From assembly GCF_900172235.1 (NCBI RefSeq), contig NZ_FWFQ01000001.1:1-64000 (forward strand): a DNA stretch of 64,000 nucleotides. Direction: 5' to 3'. Within the stretch, counting starts at the first letter, position 1, and each line of letters opens with the position of its first letter. Positions 52,940-60,861 of the stretch are shown here, one piece after another. Under the pieces are notes generated by a model. That model saw nothing but the letters and a program-made list of their open reading frames with translations, was not told the DNA's origin and made no database searches. The translations under genes and the position numbers were made by a program. Source of the stretch: Pseudoruegeria aquimaris (GTDB lineage: Bacteria; Pseudomonadota; Alphaproteobacteria; Rhodobacterales; Rhodobacteraceae).

Positions 52940-54247
52940 ATGGACCAGACTTCAACGCTTCTTGATTCCGCCTTCTGGGTATCCGCGGGCGCGATCTTCT
53001 TCCTCCTGCTCATGTCGGGATTCTTCTCGGGCTCCGAAACCGCCCTCACCGCGGCCTCCCGCGGCAAGCTGCGCGCGCAGGCCGACAAGGGCAGCAAGGG
53101 CGCGGAACGGGCGCTGAAGATCACCGAGGACAACGAACGCCTCATCGGCTCAGTCCTGCTGGGCAACAACCTCGTCAACATCCTCGCCACATCGCTGGCC
53201 ACCGCGCTCTTCACCCGGCTCTTCGGCGAAAGCGGCGTGGCGCTGGCCACGCTGGTGATGACTCTCCTCGTGCTGATCTTCGCCGAGGTGCTGCCCAAGA
53301 CCTACGCCATCACCAATGCCGAGACCGCCGCCGCCTCCGTTTCGAGGCCGATCTCGCTGGTGATCTTCCTCTTCGCCCCGATCGTCGGCGCGGTGCGCCT
53401 CCTGGTGCGCGGCATCCTGCGCCTCTTCGGCGTGCAGACGGACCCGGACGGCCAGATCCTCGCCGTGCGCGAGGAGATCGCCGGCGCCATCTCGCTCGGC
53501 CATTCCGAAGGGGTCGTCGAGAAGGAAGACCGCGACCGCATCCTCGGCGCGCTGGACCTGGGCGAACGCACGGTGGACGAGATCATGCTCCACCGCTCCA
53601 ACATCGAGATGATCGACGCCGACGACACGCCCGACGCCATCCTCAACCAGGCGCTGGCCTCGCGCCACACCCGCCTGCCGGTGTTCAAGGACGATCGCGA
53701 GAATGTGGTCGGCGTGGTGCATGCCAAGGATCTGTTGCGTGAAGTGAACCGCCTGCTGCGCGGCGCACCGGCCACCGAGGCCGGGCTTGCGAACTTCGAC
53801 ATCATGAAGGTGGCCAAGCCGCCCTACTTCGTGCCCGAGACCACCACGCTCGATGACCAGATGCGCCAGTTCCTGCGCCGCAAGGCCCATTTCGCGCTGG
53901 TGGTGGACGAATACGGCACCATCGAAGGGCTGATCACGCTGGAAGACATCCTCGAGGAAATCGTGGGCGAGATCACCGACGAGTTCGATCTCGAACAGGA
54001 AACGCCCTTCACCCGCACCGAGGACGGCCACTACCTCGTGGAAGGTGCCACCACGATCCGAGATCTCAACCGCGCCACCGAATGGAGCCTGCCCGACGAG
54101 GAGGCCAACACCGTGGCCGGGCTGGTGATCCACGAGGCCCAGATGATCCCCAACGAGGGGCAGGTCTTCTCGTTCCACGGCTTCCGCTTCGAGGTGCTCA
54201 AGCGCGAAGACAACCGCCTGACTCTGCTCAAGATCAAGCCGCTCTGA
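52940..54247 (+). CDS. CNNM/CorC-type membrane protein with CBS domains
   Basis: A 435-residue protein of the HlyC/CorC (UPF0053) family, related to the magnesium transporters CNNM/MpfA. The N-terminal DUF21 domain has three or four helices with FLLLMSGFFSGSETALTAASR and LLGNNLVNILATSLATALF. Two CBS domains follow (about 215-345; TRLPVFKDDRENVVGVVHAKDLL, FALVVDEYGTIEGLITLEDILEEIVGEI), then the CorC_HlyC domain to the end. Ion transport is likely, haemolysis is not. Confidence 0.9.
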   Translation: MDQTSTLLDSAFWVSAGAIFFLLLMSGFFSGSETALTAASRGKLRAQADKGSKGAERALKITEDNERLIGSVLLGNNLVNILATSLATALFTRLFGESGVALATLVMTLLVLIFAEVLPKTYAITNAETAAASVSRPISLVIFLFAPIVGAVRLLVRGILRLFGVQTDPDGQILAVREEIAGAISLGHSEGVVEKEDRDRILGALDLGERTVDEIMLHRSNIEMIDADDTPDAILNQALASRHTRLPVFKDDRENVVGVVHAKDLLREVNRLLRGAPATEAGLANFDIMKVAKPPYFVPETTTLDDQMRQFLRRKAHFALVVDEYGTIEGLITLEDILEEIVGEITDEFDLEQETPFTRTEDGHYLVEGATTIRDLNRATEWSLPDEEANTVAGLVIHEAQMIPNEGQVFSFHGFRFEVLKREDNRLTLLKIKPL

Positions 54248-54301
54248 AAAAGGCTAATGCGCAAGAGGTGCGCCCGGCCCGTCGCCGGGCGCATGCGCTC
54301 G

Positions 54302-55846
54302 TCAGCGCCCCTTGAACAGGCTGCCCAGGATGCCGCGCACGAGTTTCTTGCCGGTGGTGCCGGTCAGCTCGTCCATCACCATCTTGCCCATGGCCTCGCC
54401 GAAACTGCGGCTGTTGCCGCGGCTGCCACGCGAGGAGGATCGCGACACGCGCGCGCCGGTGTAGCGGCGCGCGGTGCGGTATTCGCGTTCGGCCGGGGGC
54501 GCTTCCTCCTCCGCGGCCTCCGCCGCCTCGGCTTCCGCCGCCGCCTGCGCCGCCCGGCGCTTCAGGATCTCGTGGGCGCTGTCGCGATCGACCGTCGCGT
54601 CATATTTCGCGCCCATTCCCGAGGCCTGCATGATCTGCGCCCGTTCCGCATCGCTCAAGGGCCCCATCCGCGAGGACGGCGGCCGGATCAGCGTGCGTTC
54701 CACCACGCCCGGCACGCCCTTCTTCTGAAGGAAGGAGGTCACCGCCTCCCCGACCCCGACGTCGCGGATCGCGTCGGCCGTGTCGAAGCGGGGATTGTCG
54801 CGGTAGGTTTCCGCCGCCAGCTTCAGGTTCCTGCGGTCTTTGGCGGTATAGGCGCGCAGCGCGTGCTGCACCCGGTTGCCCAGCTGGCCGAGGATGTCTT
54901 CCGGGATGTCGCCCGGGCTCTGCGACACGAAATAGACGCCGACGCCCTTGGAACGGATCAGCCGCGCCACCTGCTCCACCTTGTCGAGGAGCGCCTTGGG
55001 AGCATCGTCGAACAGAAGGTGGGCTTCGTCGAAGAAAAAGACGAGCTTGGGTTTGTCCGGGTCCCCCACCTCGGGCAGCGTTTCGAACAGCTCCGACAGC
55101 AGCCAGAGCAGGAAGGTCGCGTAGAGTTTGGGCGCCTGCATCAGCTTGTCGGAGGCCAGGATGTTGATGCGCCCGCGCCCGTCGGCCTCGGTCGCCATCA
55201 GATCGTCGATCTCCAGCGCCGGTTCCCCGAACATGCCGGTGATCCCCTGATTCTCCAGCGTGAGAAGCCCCCGCTGGATCGCGCCGACAGAGGCGATCGA
55301 CACGTTGCCGTAGCGCAGCGAAAGCTCGGCGCGGTTTTCCCCGACCCAGGCCAGCAGCGATTGCAGATCCTTGAGATCCAGAAGCGGCAGCCCTTCCTCA
55401 TCGGCCACCCGGAAGGCGATGTTGAGCACCCCCTCCTGCGCCTCGGTCAGTTCAAGAAGCTGCGCCAGCAGAAGCGGCCCCATCTCCGCCACCGTCGTGC
55501 GCACCGGGTGCCCCTGCCGGCCGAACACGTCCCAGAAGACGACCGGATAGGCCTGGTAGCCAATGTCCTCCAGCCCGATGGTGGCCGCGCGCCTGGAGAA
55601 GGCCTCGTGCAGATCCCCCTCGGCCTGCCCGGCCACGGCGAGCCCGGAGAGATCGCCCTTCACGTCCGAAAGGAAGACGGGCACGCCTTCGCGCGAGAAG
55701 GCCTCGGCCATGATCTGGAGCGTGACCGTCTTGCCCGTGCCCGTGGCCCCGGCGATCATGCCGTGGCGGTTGGCATATTTCAGAAGCAGTTCCTGCGGCG
55801 TGCCGTAACCTTCCCCGCCTCCGCCGATGAATATCCCGCCAGCCAT
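54302..55846 (-). CDS. HerA-like ATPase (DUF853)
   Basis: A 514-residue FtsK/HerA-superfamily ATPase of the DUF853 group. Walker A is [11 protein letters not shown], Walker B is [12 protein letters not shown], and the arginine-finger region is in [17 protein letters not shown]. The C-terminal 60 residues are low-complexity: an alanine/glutamate-rich stretch, then arginine/serine-rich. HerA proteins pump DNA in repair or defence contexts; this stand-alone chromosomal form, without a NurA partner, has no assigned role. The start at 55846 has GGAGGG upstream. Confidence 0.85.
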   Translation of the reverse strand: MAGGIFIGGGGEGYGTPQELLLKYANRHGMIAGATGTGKTVTLQIMAEAFSREGVPVFLSDVKGDLSGLAVAGQAEGDLHEAFSRRAATIGLEDIGYQAYPVVFWDVFGRQGHPVRTTVAEMGPLLLAQLLELTEAQEGVLNIAFRVADEEGLPLLDLKDLQSLLAWVGENRAELSLRYGNVSIASVGAIQRGLLTLENQGITGMFGEPALEIDDLMATEADGRGRINILASDKLMQAPKLYATFLLWLLSELFETLPEVGDPDKPKLVFFFDEAHLLFDDAPKALLDKVEQVARLIRSKGVGVYFVSQSPGDIPEDILGQLGNRVQHALRAYTAKDRRNLKLAAETYRDNPRFDTADAIRDVGVGEAVTSFLQKKGVPGVVERTLIRPPSSRMGPLSDAERAQIMQASGMGAKYDATVDRDSAHEILKRRAAQAAAEAEAAEAAEEEAPPAEREYRTARRYTGARVSRSSSRGSRGNSRSFGEAMGKMVMDELTGTTGKKLVRGILGSLFKGR

Positions 55847-55924
55847 GCTTTGCCCTCCGCCAAAAAACCCCGGAAATCGGTGCGTCACGGGATGAAAATA
55901 CAGTCTTAACCCTTTTGCGCCACA

Positions 55925-56016
55925 GTGAAATTGCCCGCGGGCGCCTTGCTTGGCCACGCGGGCCTTCCTCCCTGTTGGACTGGCCGCGCCCCCAATTTCG
56001 GCGCGGCCTCTTTTTT
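55925..56016 (+). ncRNA. Candidate small RNA with C/U-rich anti-SD segment
   Basis: No gene ends here on the plus strand, yet a strong terminator lies at 55982-56016: GGCCGCGC (55982-55989) with GCGCGGCC (56001-56008), then TCTTTTTT. Just before it a first hairpin pairs GCCCGCG (55933-55939) with CGCGGGC (55957-55963), and between the two lies CCTTCCTCCCTG (55963-55974), complementary to ribosome-binding sites. This layout resembles the CcsR/cuckoo RNAs of Rhodobacter, which carry a CCUCCUCCC motif. The 5' end and promoter are not resolved. herA reads away on the other strand. Confidence 0.45.
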
Positions 56017-56052
56017 GTGCGCAATCAGGCACCTGAAGCCCGATTTTGGCTG

Positions 56053-56160
56053 TTGACCGATCCTGCGCATCTGAATAACGTGCCATCAATGACAAGTCGG
56101 CCGGTCCGACGGGGAGTGTGAAATTCACAGGGAAAAGGGTCGCTCGCGGCCCTTTTTTCT
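56053..56160 (+). ncRNA. Second candidate small RNA with own promoter and terminator
   Basis: TTGACC (56053-56058) with AATAAC or TAACGT about 15-17 bases on forms a promoter. The following 70 bases hold three structures in a row: GTCGG/CCGAC (56096-56110), TGTGAA-A-TTCACA (about 56117-56129), and a terminator pairing AAAGGG with CCCTTT around a short loop (56134-56154), followed by a T run. The next gene starts 150 bases later, so this is not its leader in an obvious way. No reading frame is supported. Confidence 0.42.
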
Positions 56161-56313
56161 GTTTGCTCCCCGGCCGGGCCGGCCCCTTGTGCGCCCGTTC
56201 CCCCACGCTCCGATACCGGTTTCGAACGCCCGGCCGCGGGCGGGCGGATTGTAATTGCCAAGCGGGCCGCTATCCTGCCCAGCAAAGCTCAACCGCGCAA
56301 AGGACTCCCCGCC

Positions 56314-57330
56314 ATGAGTGGCCTTCTTGCCCTGCTGGACGACGTGGCCGCCATCGCCAAGGCCGCCGCCGCCCAGATCGACGACATCGCCGCGCAATCC
56401 ACCAAGGTGGGCGCCAAGGTCGCCAGCACCGTGCTGGACGATGCCGCCAAGGCAGGGGCCAAATCCGCCGGCGTGGTGATCGACGACGCCGCCGTAACGC
56501 CGAAATACGTCCACGGGCTGCCGGCGGCGCGGGAACTGCCCATCGTGATGCAGATCGCACGCGGCTCGCTCTTCAACAAGCTGGTGATTCTTCTGCCCAT
56601 CGCGCTGCTGCTCAACGCCTTCGCACCCTTCCTGCTGCCGCCGCTGCTGATGCTGGGAGGCTGCTACCTCTGCTTCGAGGGCGCCGAGAAGATCCTGCAC
56701 GTGTTCAAAGGGGGCGAGCACGGCCATGACGAAGAACACGGGCTGGACGCCCAGTCGCTGGAAAAGAAGCGCGTCGCCGGGGCGATCAAGACGGATTTCA
56801 TCCTGTCGGCCGAGATCATGACGATCGCGCTTTCGGCCATCGAGTCGCAGTCGGTCTGGATCGAAGGGGTGGTGCTGGCCGTCGTCGCCGTCGGCATCAC
56901 CGCGCTGATCTACGGCAGCGTCGCCATCCTCGTGAAGGCCGACGACCTCGGCCTCAAGATGCACGAGGCCGGGCGGCTCGGGCTCACCCGCAGCCTCGGG
57001 CGCGGGATCGTGAAAGCCATGCCCACGGTGATGACCGTGATCTCCGTGGTGGGCACCGCGGCGATGCTCTGGGTCGGCGGCTCCATCATCGTGCACGGGC
57101 TGGAGACCTTCCACATCGGCTTCCCCGGCCACCAGATCCACGATCTGGCGGTGGCCGCCGGCTCCGCGCTGCCCGCCATCGCGGGCTTTGCCGAATGGTT
57201 CGTCACCGCCTTCCTCGACGGCATCTTCGGGCTGGTGATCGGCTTCCTGCTGATCCCGGTCGTGACCGGCGTGATCGTGCCCGTCGCCGGGGCGCTCGGG
57301 CTGGGCGGCGGCAAGGGGGATCACGCGTAG
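56314..57330 (+). CDS. DUF808 (YedI-family) membrane protein
   Basis: A 338-residue DUF808 protein. The N-terminus MSGLLALLDDVAAIAKAAAAQIDDIA and the segment GVVIDDAAVTPKYVHGLPAARELPI are diagnostic. Several hydrophobic helices follow, including LLPPLLMLGGCYLCFEGAEKI and the histidine-rich loop GGEHGHDEEHG, then the GFLLIPVVTGVIVP end. Family function is unknown; the histidine loop might bind metal. It is a single gene downstream of the small RNA candidates. Confidence 0.9.
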   Translation: MSGLLALLDDVAAIAKAAAAQIDDIAAQSTKVGAKVASTVLDDAAKAGAKSAGVVIDDAAVTPKYVHGLPAARELPIVMQIARGSLFNKLVILLPIALLLNAFAPFLLPPLLMLGGCYLCFEGAEKILHVFKGGEHGHDEEHGLDAQSLEKKRVAGAIKTDFILSAEIMTIALSAIESQSVWIEGVVLAVVAVGITALIYGSVAILVKADDLGLKMHEAGRLGLTRSLGRGIVKAMPTVMTVISVVGTAAMLWVGGSIIVHGLETFHIGFPGHQIHDLAVAAGSALPAIAGFAEWFVTAFLDGIFGLVIGFLLIPVVTGVIVPVAGALGLGGGKGDHA

Positions 57331-57419
57331 CAATTCCCCGCCGAGGCACGCATTCACGCCTGACACCCCGGGCGCACCGTGATACATGCAGGGCGATAAC
57401 ATACGAGGAAGAAACTGCG

Positions 57420-58109
57420 ATGCAGGACCTTATGAAATCCCTTCTTCTGGCCACCGCGCTGGTGATCCCCTCCGTGTCCTTCGCACAGGATACCGCAACC
57501 GAGGGCACGGCGGCGACCGCCGAAACGCAGGCGGAAGCCCAGGCCGGGACGCAGGCCGAAAGCGGCAGCGACACCCCCGCCGGCGCCAACGAGCTTTCGC
57601 TGGGGGAAACCGTGGTCGAAGGCCCCCGCGTGGGCGATACCTACGTGCGCGATACCTACGGCGACTGGGAACTGCGCTGCGTGAAGACCGAAGACGACCG
57701 CGACCCCTGCCAGCTCTACCAACTGCTGCGCGACGAAGTGGGCAACTCGGTGGCCGAGATCAACCTCTTCGGCCTCGAAGGCAACGGGCCCGCCGCCGCC
57801 GGCGCCACGATCATCACCCCGCTGGAAACGCTGCTGACCCAGCAGATCACCCTGTCGGTGGATGGCGGCGCGGGCAAGCGCTACCCCTTCACCTGGTGCG
57901 CCCAGATCGGCTGCGTCGCCCGCGTGGGCTTCACCCCGGCCGAGGTCGAAAGCTTCAAGAAGGGCGCCAAGGGCACGCTGGTGATCGTTCCCGTGGCCGC
58001 ACCCGACCAGCAGGTCGTTCTGACGATCTCGCTCAAGGGGTTCACCGCCGGCTACGACGCCGTGAACGAGAACAACCGCGCCGTGGCGGCCTCAGCCCCC
58101 GCCGAGTGA
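57420..58109 (+). CDS. Invasion-associated locus B (IalB) family protein
   Basis: A 229-residue exported protein. A signal peptide (MQDLMKSLLLATALVIPSVS, cut after SFA) is followed by a low-complexity A/T/E-rich linker (about 24-55) and the IalB domain: DTYGDWELRCVKTEDDRDPCQLYQ, with cysteine pairs, TWCAQIGCVARVGF and VVLTISLKGFTAGYDAV. IalB-type proteins are periplasmic or surface-linked; the name comes from Bartonella and does not imply invasion here. A second ATG four codons in is possible. Confidence 0.85.
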   Translation: MQDLMKSLLLATALVIPSVSFAQDTATEGTAATAETQAEAQAGTQAESGSDTPAGANELSLGETVVEGPRVGDTYVRDTYGDWELRCVKTEDDRDPCQLYQLLRDEVGNSVAEINLFGLEGNGPAAAGATIITPLETLLTQQITLSVDGGAGKRYPFTWCAQIGCVARVGFTPAEVESFKKGAKGTLVIVPVAAPDQQVVLTISLKGFTAGYDAVNENNRAVAASAPAE

Positions 58110-58146
58110 TCCTGCGCGCCGCGACGCGGGCGCAAATTTCAAACGG

Positions 58147-58178
58147 AAAAGCCGCGCAGTTCGCCTGCGCGGCTTTTT
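58147..58178. terminator. Bidirectional terminator between IalB-like and ketosynthase genes
   Basis: GCCGCGCAG (58151-58159) pairs with CTGCGCGGC (58165-58173); AAAA precedes and TTTTT follows, so it works in both directions between the convergent genes. Confidence 0.88.
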
Positions 58179-58206
58179 CATGCCCAGATCTGCAGGGCGT
58201 GAAACC

Positions 58207-59418
58207 CTACGGCGCCTTGCGCAGCGCCAGCACGGCGTTCAGCCCGCCGAAGGCAAAGGCGTTGGAAAGCACCACGTCCACCTTGGCGTCACGCGCCTCG
58301 TTGGGCACCACGTCCAGCGCGCATTCCGGATCCGGCTCCTCGTAGCCGATGGTGGGGGCGATCACGCCGTCCTTCAGCGCCATGATGCAGGCCAGAAGCT
58401 CCACCGCCCCGGTGCCGCCGATCAGGTGGCCGTGCATGGATTTCGTGGAAGAGATCATCAGCCGGTCGGCGTGATGGCCGAAGACATCCGCCACGGCGGC
58501 GCATTCCGTCTTGTCGTTGGCGGCGGTGCCGGTGCCGTGGGCGTTGATGTAGCCCACCTGCTCCGGGTTCACCTTGGCATCCTTCATCGCCCCGGCGATC
58601 GCGCGGGCGGCGCCCTGCTTGGAGGGCATCACGATGTCGGAGGCGTCCGAGGTCATGGCGAAGCCGATCACCTCGGCCAGGATCTCGGCCCCGCGCGCCT
58701 TGGCGGATTCGTATTCCTCGAAGACGAAGACGGCCGCGCCCTCGCCCTGCACCATGCCGTTGCGGTTGGCCGAGAAAGGCCGGCAGGCGTCGCGGCTCAT
58801 CACGCGCAGGCCTTCCCAGGCCTTCACGCCGCCGAAACAGAGCATCGATTCCGAGCCGCCCGTGATCATGACCTTCGCCATGCCCGAGCGGATCATGTTG
58901 AACGCCTGCCCCATCGCGTGGTTGGAGGAGGCGCAGGCCGTGGCCACGGTGAAGCTCGGCCCCTTGAGGTTGTGCTCCATCGAGACATGGCTGGCCGCGG
59001 CGTTGTTCATCAGCTTGGGCACCACGAAGGGGTGCACGCGGTTCTTCCCGTCCTCGTAGACGGTGCGGTAGTTTTCATCCCAGGTGTTCACGCCGCCCCC
59101 GGCGGTGCCCAGCACCACGCCCGACTGCGCCGCCAGTTCGCCGGAGAAGCTCAGGCCCGATTGGGCGATGGCTTCCCGGGCGGCCAGAAGGGTGAACTGG
59201 GTGAACCGATCGTAGAGCGCGATCTGCTGGCGGTTGAACTCGGCCTCCGGGTCATAGCCGCGGACCTGCCCGCCGATGCGGATCGAGAGCCGCTCCACAT
59301 CGCGGATGTCCAGCTCGCCGATGCCGCAGCGCCCCTCGCGCATGGCTTCGAGCGTTTCCGCAGCCGAATGGCCGAGAGCGCTGATCGCCCCCTGTCCCGT
59401 AATGACGACGCGCTTCAT
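58207..59418 (-). CDS. Beta-ketoacyl-ACP synthase, FabF-like
   Basis: A 403-residue condensing enzyme of the KAS I/II fold, which extends acyl chains with malonyl-ACP. The Cys-His-His set is present: VATACASSNHAMG, YINAHGTGTAANDKTE and KSMHGHLIGGTGAVE. It is FabF-like but its partner ACP gene lies immediately upstream (one base) and lpxD before that, outside any fatty acid synthesis cluster. A dedicated role in making a special acyl chain, for example for lipid A, is more likely than general fatty acid synthesis; this is inference from context. Confidence 0.85.
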   Translation of the reverse strand: MKRVVITGQGAISALGHSAAETLEAMREGRCGIGELDIRDVERLSIRIGGQVRGYDPEAEFNRQQIALYDRFTQFTLLAAREAIAQSGLSFSGELAAQSGVVLGTAGGGVNTWDENYRTVYEDGKNRVHPFVVPKLMNNAAASHVSMEHNLKGPSFTVATACASSNHAMGQAFNMIRSGMAKVMITGGSESMLCFGGVKAWEGLRVMSRDACRPFSANRNGMVQGEGAAVFVFEEYESAKARGAEILAEVIGFAMTSDASDIVMPSKQGAARAIAGAMKDAKVNPEQVGYINAHGTGTAANDKTECAAVADVFGHHADRLMISSTKSMHGHLIGGTGAVELLACIMALKDGVIAPTIGYEEPDPECALDVVPNEARDAKVDVVLSNAFAFGGLNAVLALRKAP

Positions 59419-59419
59419 C

Positions 59420-59686
59420 CTATGCGGCCTGTTCCGCCACGAGCGCCTCGACCGCCTTCACGATGGAGGCGACGGAGGAGATGTCGAAATCGCTCTTCGT
59501 CGGTTCGTTCGCGTTGAACGGCACCTGGATGTCGAAAGCTTCCTCGATGGCGAAGATGCACTCCACCAGCCCCATGCTGTCGATCCCAAGATCTTCGAGC
59601 GTGGACTCCTCGGTCACGTCGGACGGTTCGAGAACAGCCTGCTCGGCGATGATTTCGATGATTTTTTCCTTGACGTTTTCTGTCAT
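59420..59686 (-). CDS. Specialised acyl carrier protein
   Basis: An 88-residue acidic ACP. The phosphopantetheine serine is in LEDLGIDSMGLVECIFAIEE (family DSL becomes DSM). It is longer and less standard than the housekeeping AcpP, with an extra segment (FNANEPTKSDFDISS) before the last helix, a feature shared with modification-specific carriers such as rhizobial AcpXL. It lies between lpxD and the ketosynthase gene, so it probably carries the acyl chain made or used by those enzymes. Confidence 0.88.
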   Translation of the reverse strand: MTENVKEKIIEIIAEQAVLEPSDVTEESTLEDLGIDSMGLVECIFAIEEAFDIQVPFNANEPTKSDFDISSVASIVKAVEALVAEQAA

Positions 59687-59713
59687 CTGTCCGGGCCCTT
59701 TCTGGGGCGTGAT

Positions 59714-60805
59714 TTAGTCCTTCTGGACCAGTTTTGAAACAGATTTCTGAAGCTCGGCGAATTGCTTCATCATCCGCGGAAGGCGCCGCAACGCCTTGTT
59801 GATCTCGATCTGGGTCTCCATCTTCACCGCCGGGTTGCCCATCAGCACGCGGCCTGCGGGGGCATTGGTGAAGATCATGGCGCCGCCTCCGGCCACCACG
59901 TCGTCGCCGACGAAGATGTTGTCATTCACCGCCACGCGGCCGCCGATCACCACCCGGTTTCCGATCCGCGAGGAGCCGGCGAGCCCGGCCTGGCCGCAGA
60001 TCAGCACGTCGTCGCCCACGATGCAGTTGTGGCCGATCTGCACGAGGTTGTCGATCTTGGTGCGGCTGCCGATCCGCGTGGCGCGGATGGTGCCGCGGTC
60101 GATCGCGGAATTGGAGCCCACCTCCACGTCATCTCCGATCTCCACGCCGCCGAGCGAATGGATGCGCGTCCAGCTCTGGGCGCTGTCCGCCCCCTCGGCA
60201 CCGAGGGTTTCGCGCACCTTCTCGACCGCGCTCTTGTCGGGCGTCACGAAGGAGAAGCCATCGCCGCCGATCACGGCGGAGGGCTGGGCGATGAAACGAT
60301 CCCCGATCGTGACCCGGTGGCCGATCCGCACCCCGGCCCACAGCAGGCAGTCGTCACCGAGGCGCGCGCCCTCATCCACGCTCACATGGGCGCCGATCCG
60401 CGCGCGGTCACCGATCCGCACGTCCTTGCCGATCACCGCGTAGGGGCCGATGGCGGCCTCCTCACCGATCCGCGCGCTCTCGTGGATCACGGCGGTGGGG
60501 TGGATGCCGGGGGCGATGCCCGGCCCCGGATCCAGCAGCCGCGTGACCCCGGACATCGCGTAGCGCGGACGGGGCACGAAGATCGCGGCCTCAAGGCCGA
60601 GGGCGGCGTAGTCGGCCCCTTCCCACAGAACGGCCGCCCGCGCGGCGCCTTTGGGCAGGCCCTCGGCGTATTTAGGATCCATCGCCATGGCCAGATCCTG
60701 CGGCCCGGCGTCCGCGGGCTCCGCGGCCCCGGTGATGCGCAGCTGCGCATCCCCGACGGCGCGCGCGCCCAGGGCTTCGGCGATCTCGGCGATGGTGTAG
60801 GACAT
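59714..60805 (-). CDS. lpxD: UDP-3-O-acylglucosamine N-acyltransferase LpxD
   Basis: LpxD adds the second 3-hydroxyacyl chain to UDP-glucosamine in lipid A synthesis, from acyl-ACP. The 363 residues have the N-terminal uridine-binding domain (about 1-95) and a left-handed beta helix of hexapeptide repeats (for example IGPYAVIGKDVRIGDRARIG), with the catalytic histidine in IGHNCIVGD, and a C-terminal helix. The start at 60805 has GAGGAG upstream. The usual neighbours fabZ, lpxA and bamA are not here, so this may be a second copy; another lpxD elsewhere cannot be excluded. Confidence 0.9.
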   Translation of the reverse strand: MSYTIAEIAEALGARAVGDAQLRITGAAEPADAGPQDLAMAMDPKYAEGLPKGAARAAVLWEGADYAALGLEAAIFVPRPRYAMSGVTRLLDPGPGIAPGIHPTAVIHESARIGEEAAIGPYAVIGKDVRIGDRARIGAHVSVDEGARLGDDCLLWAGVRIGHRVTIGDRFIAQPSAVIGGDGFSFVTPDKSAVEKVRETLGAEGADSAQSWTRIHSLGGVEIGDDVEVGSNSAIDRGTIRATRIGSRTKIDNLVQIGHNCIVGDDVLICGQAGLAGSSRIGNRVVIGGRVAVNDNIFVGDDVVAGGGAMIFTNAPAGRVLMGNPAVKMETQIEINKALRRLPRMMKQFAELQKSVSKLVQKD

Positions 60806-60861
60806 CTGCGCTCTCCTCATGCGCGCGCCCCGACCCTTCGGGGCGCGCGGTGATGAGGGAT

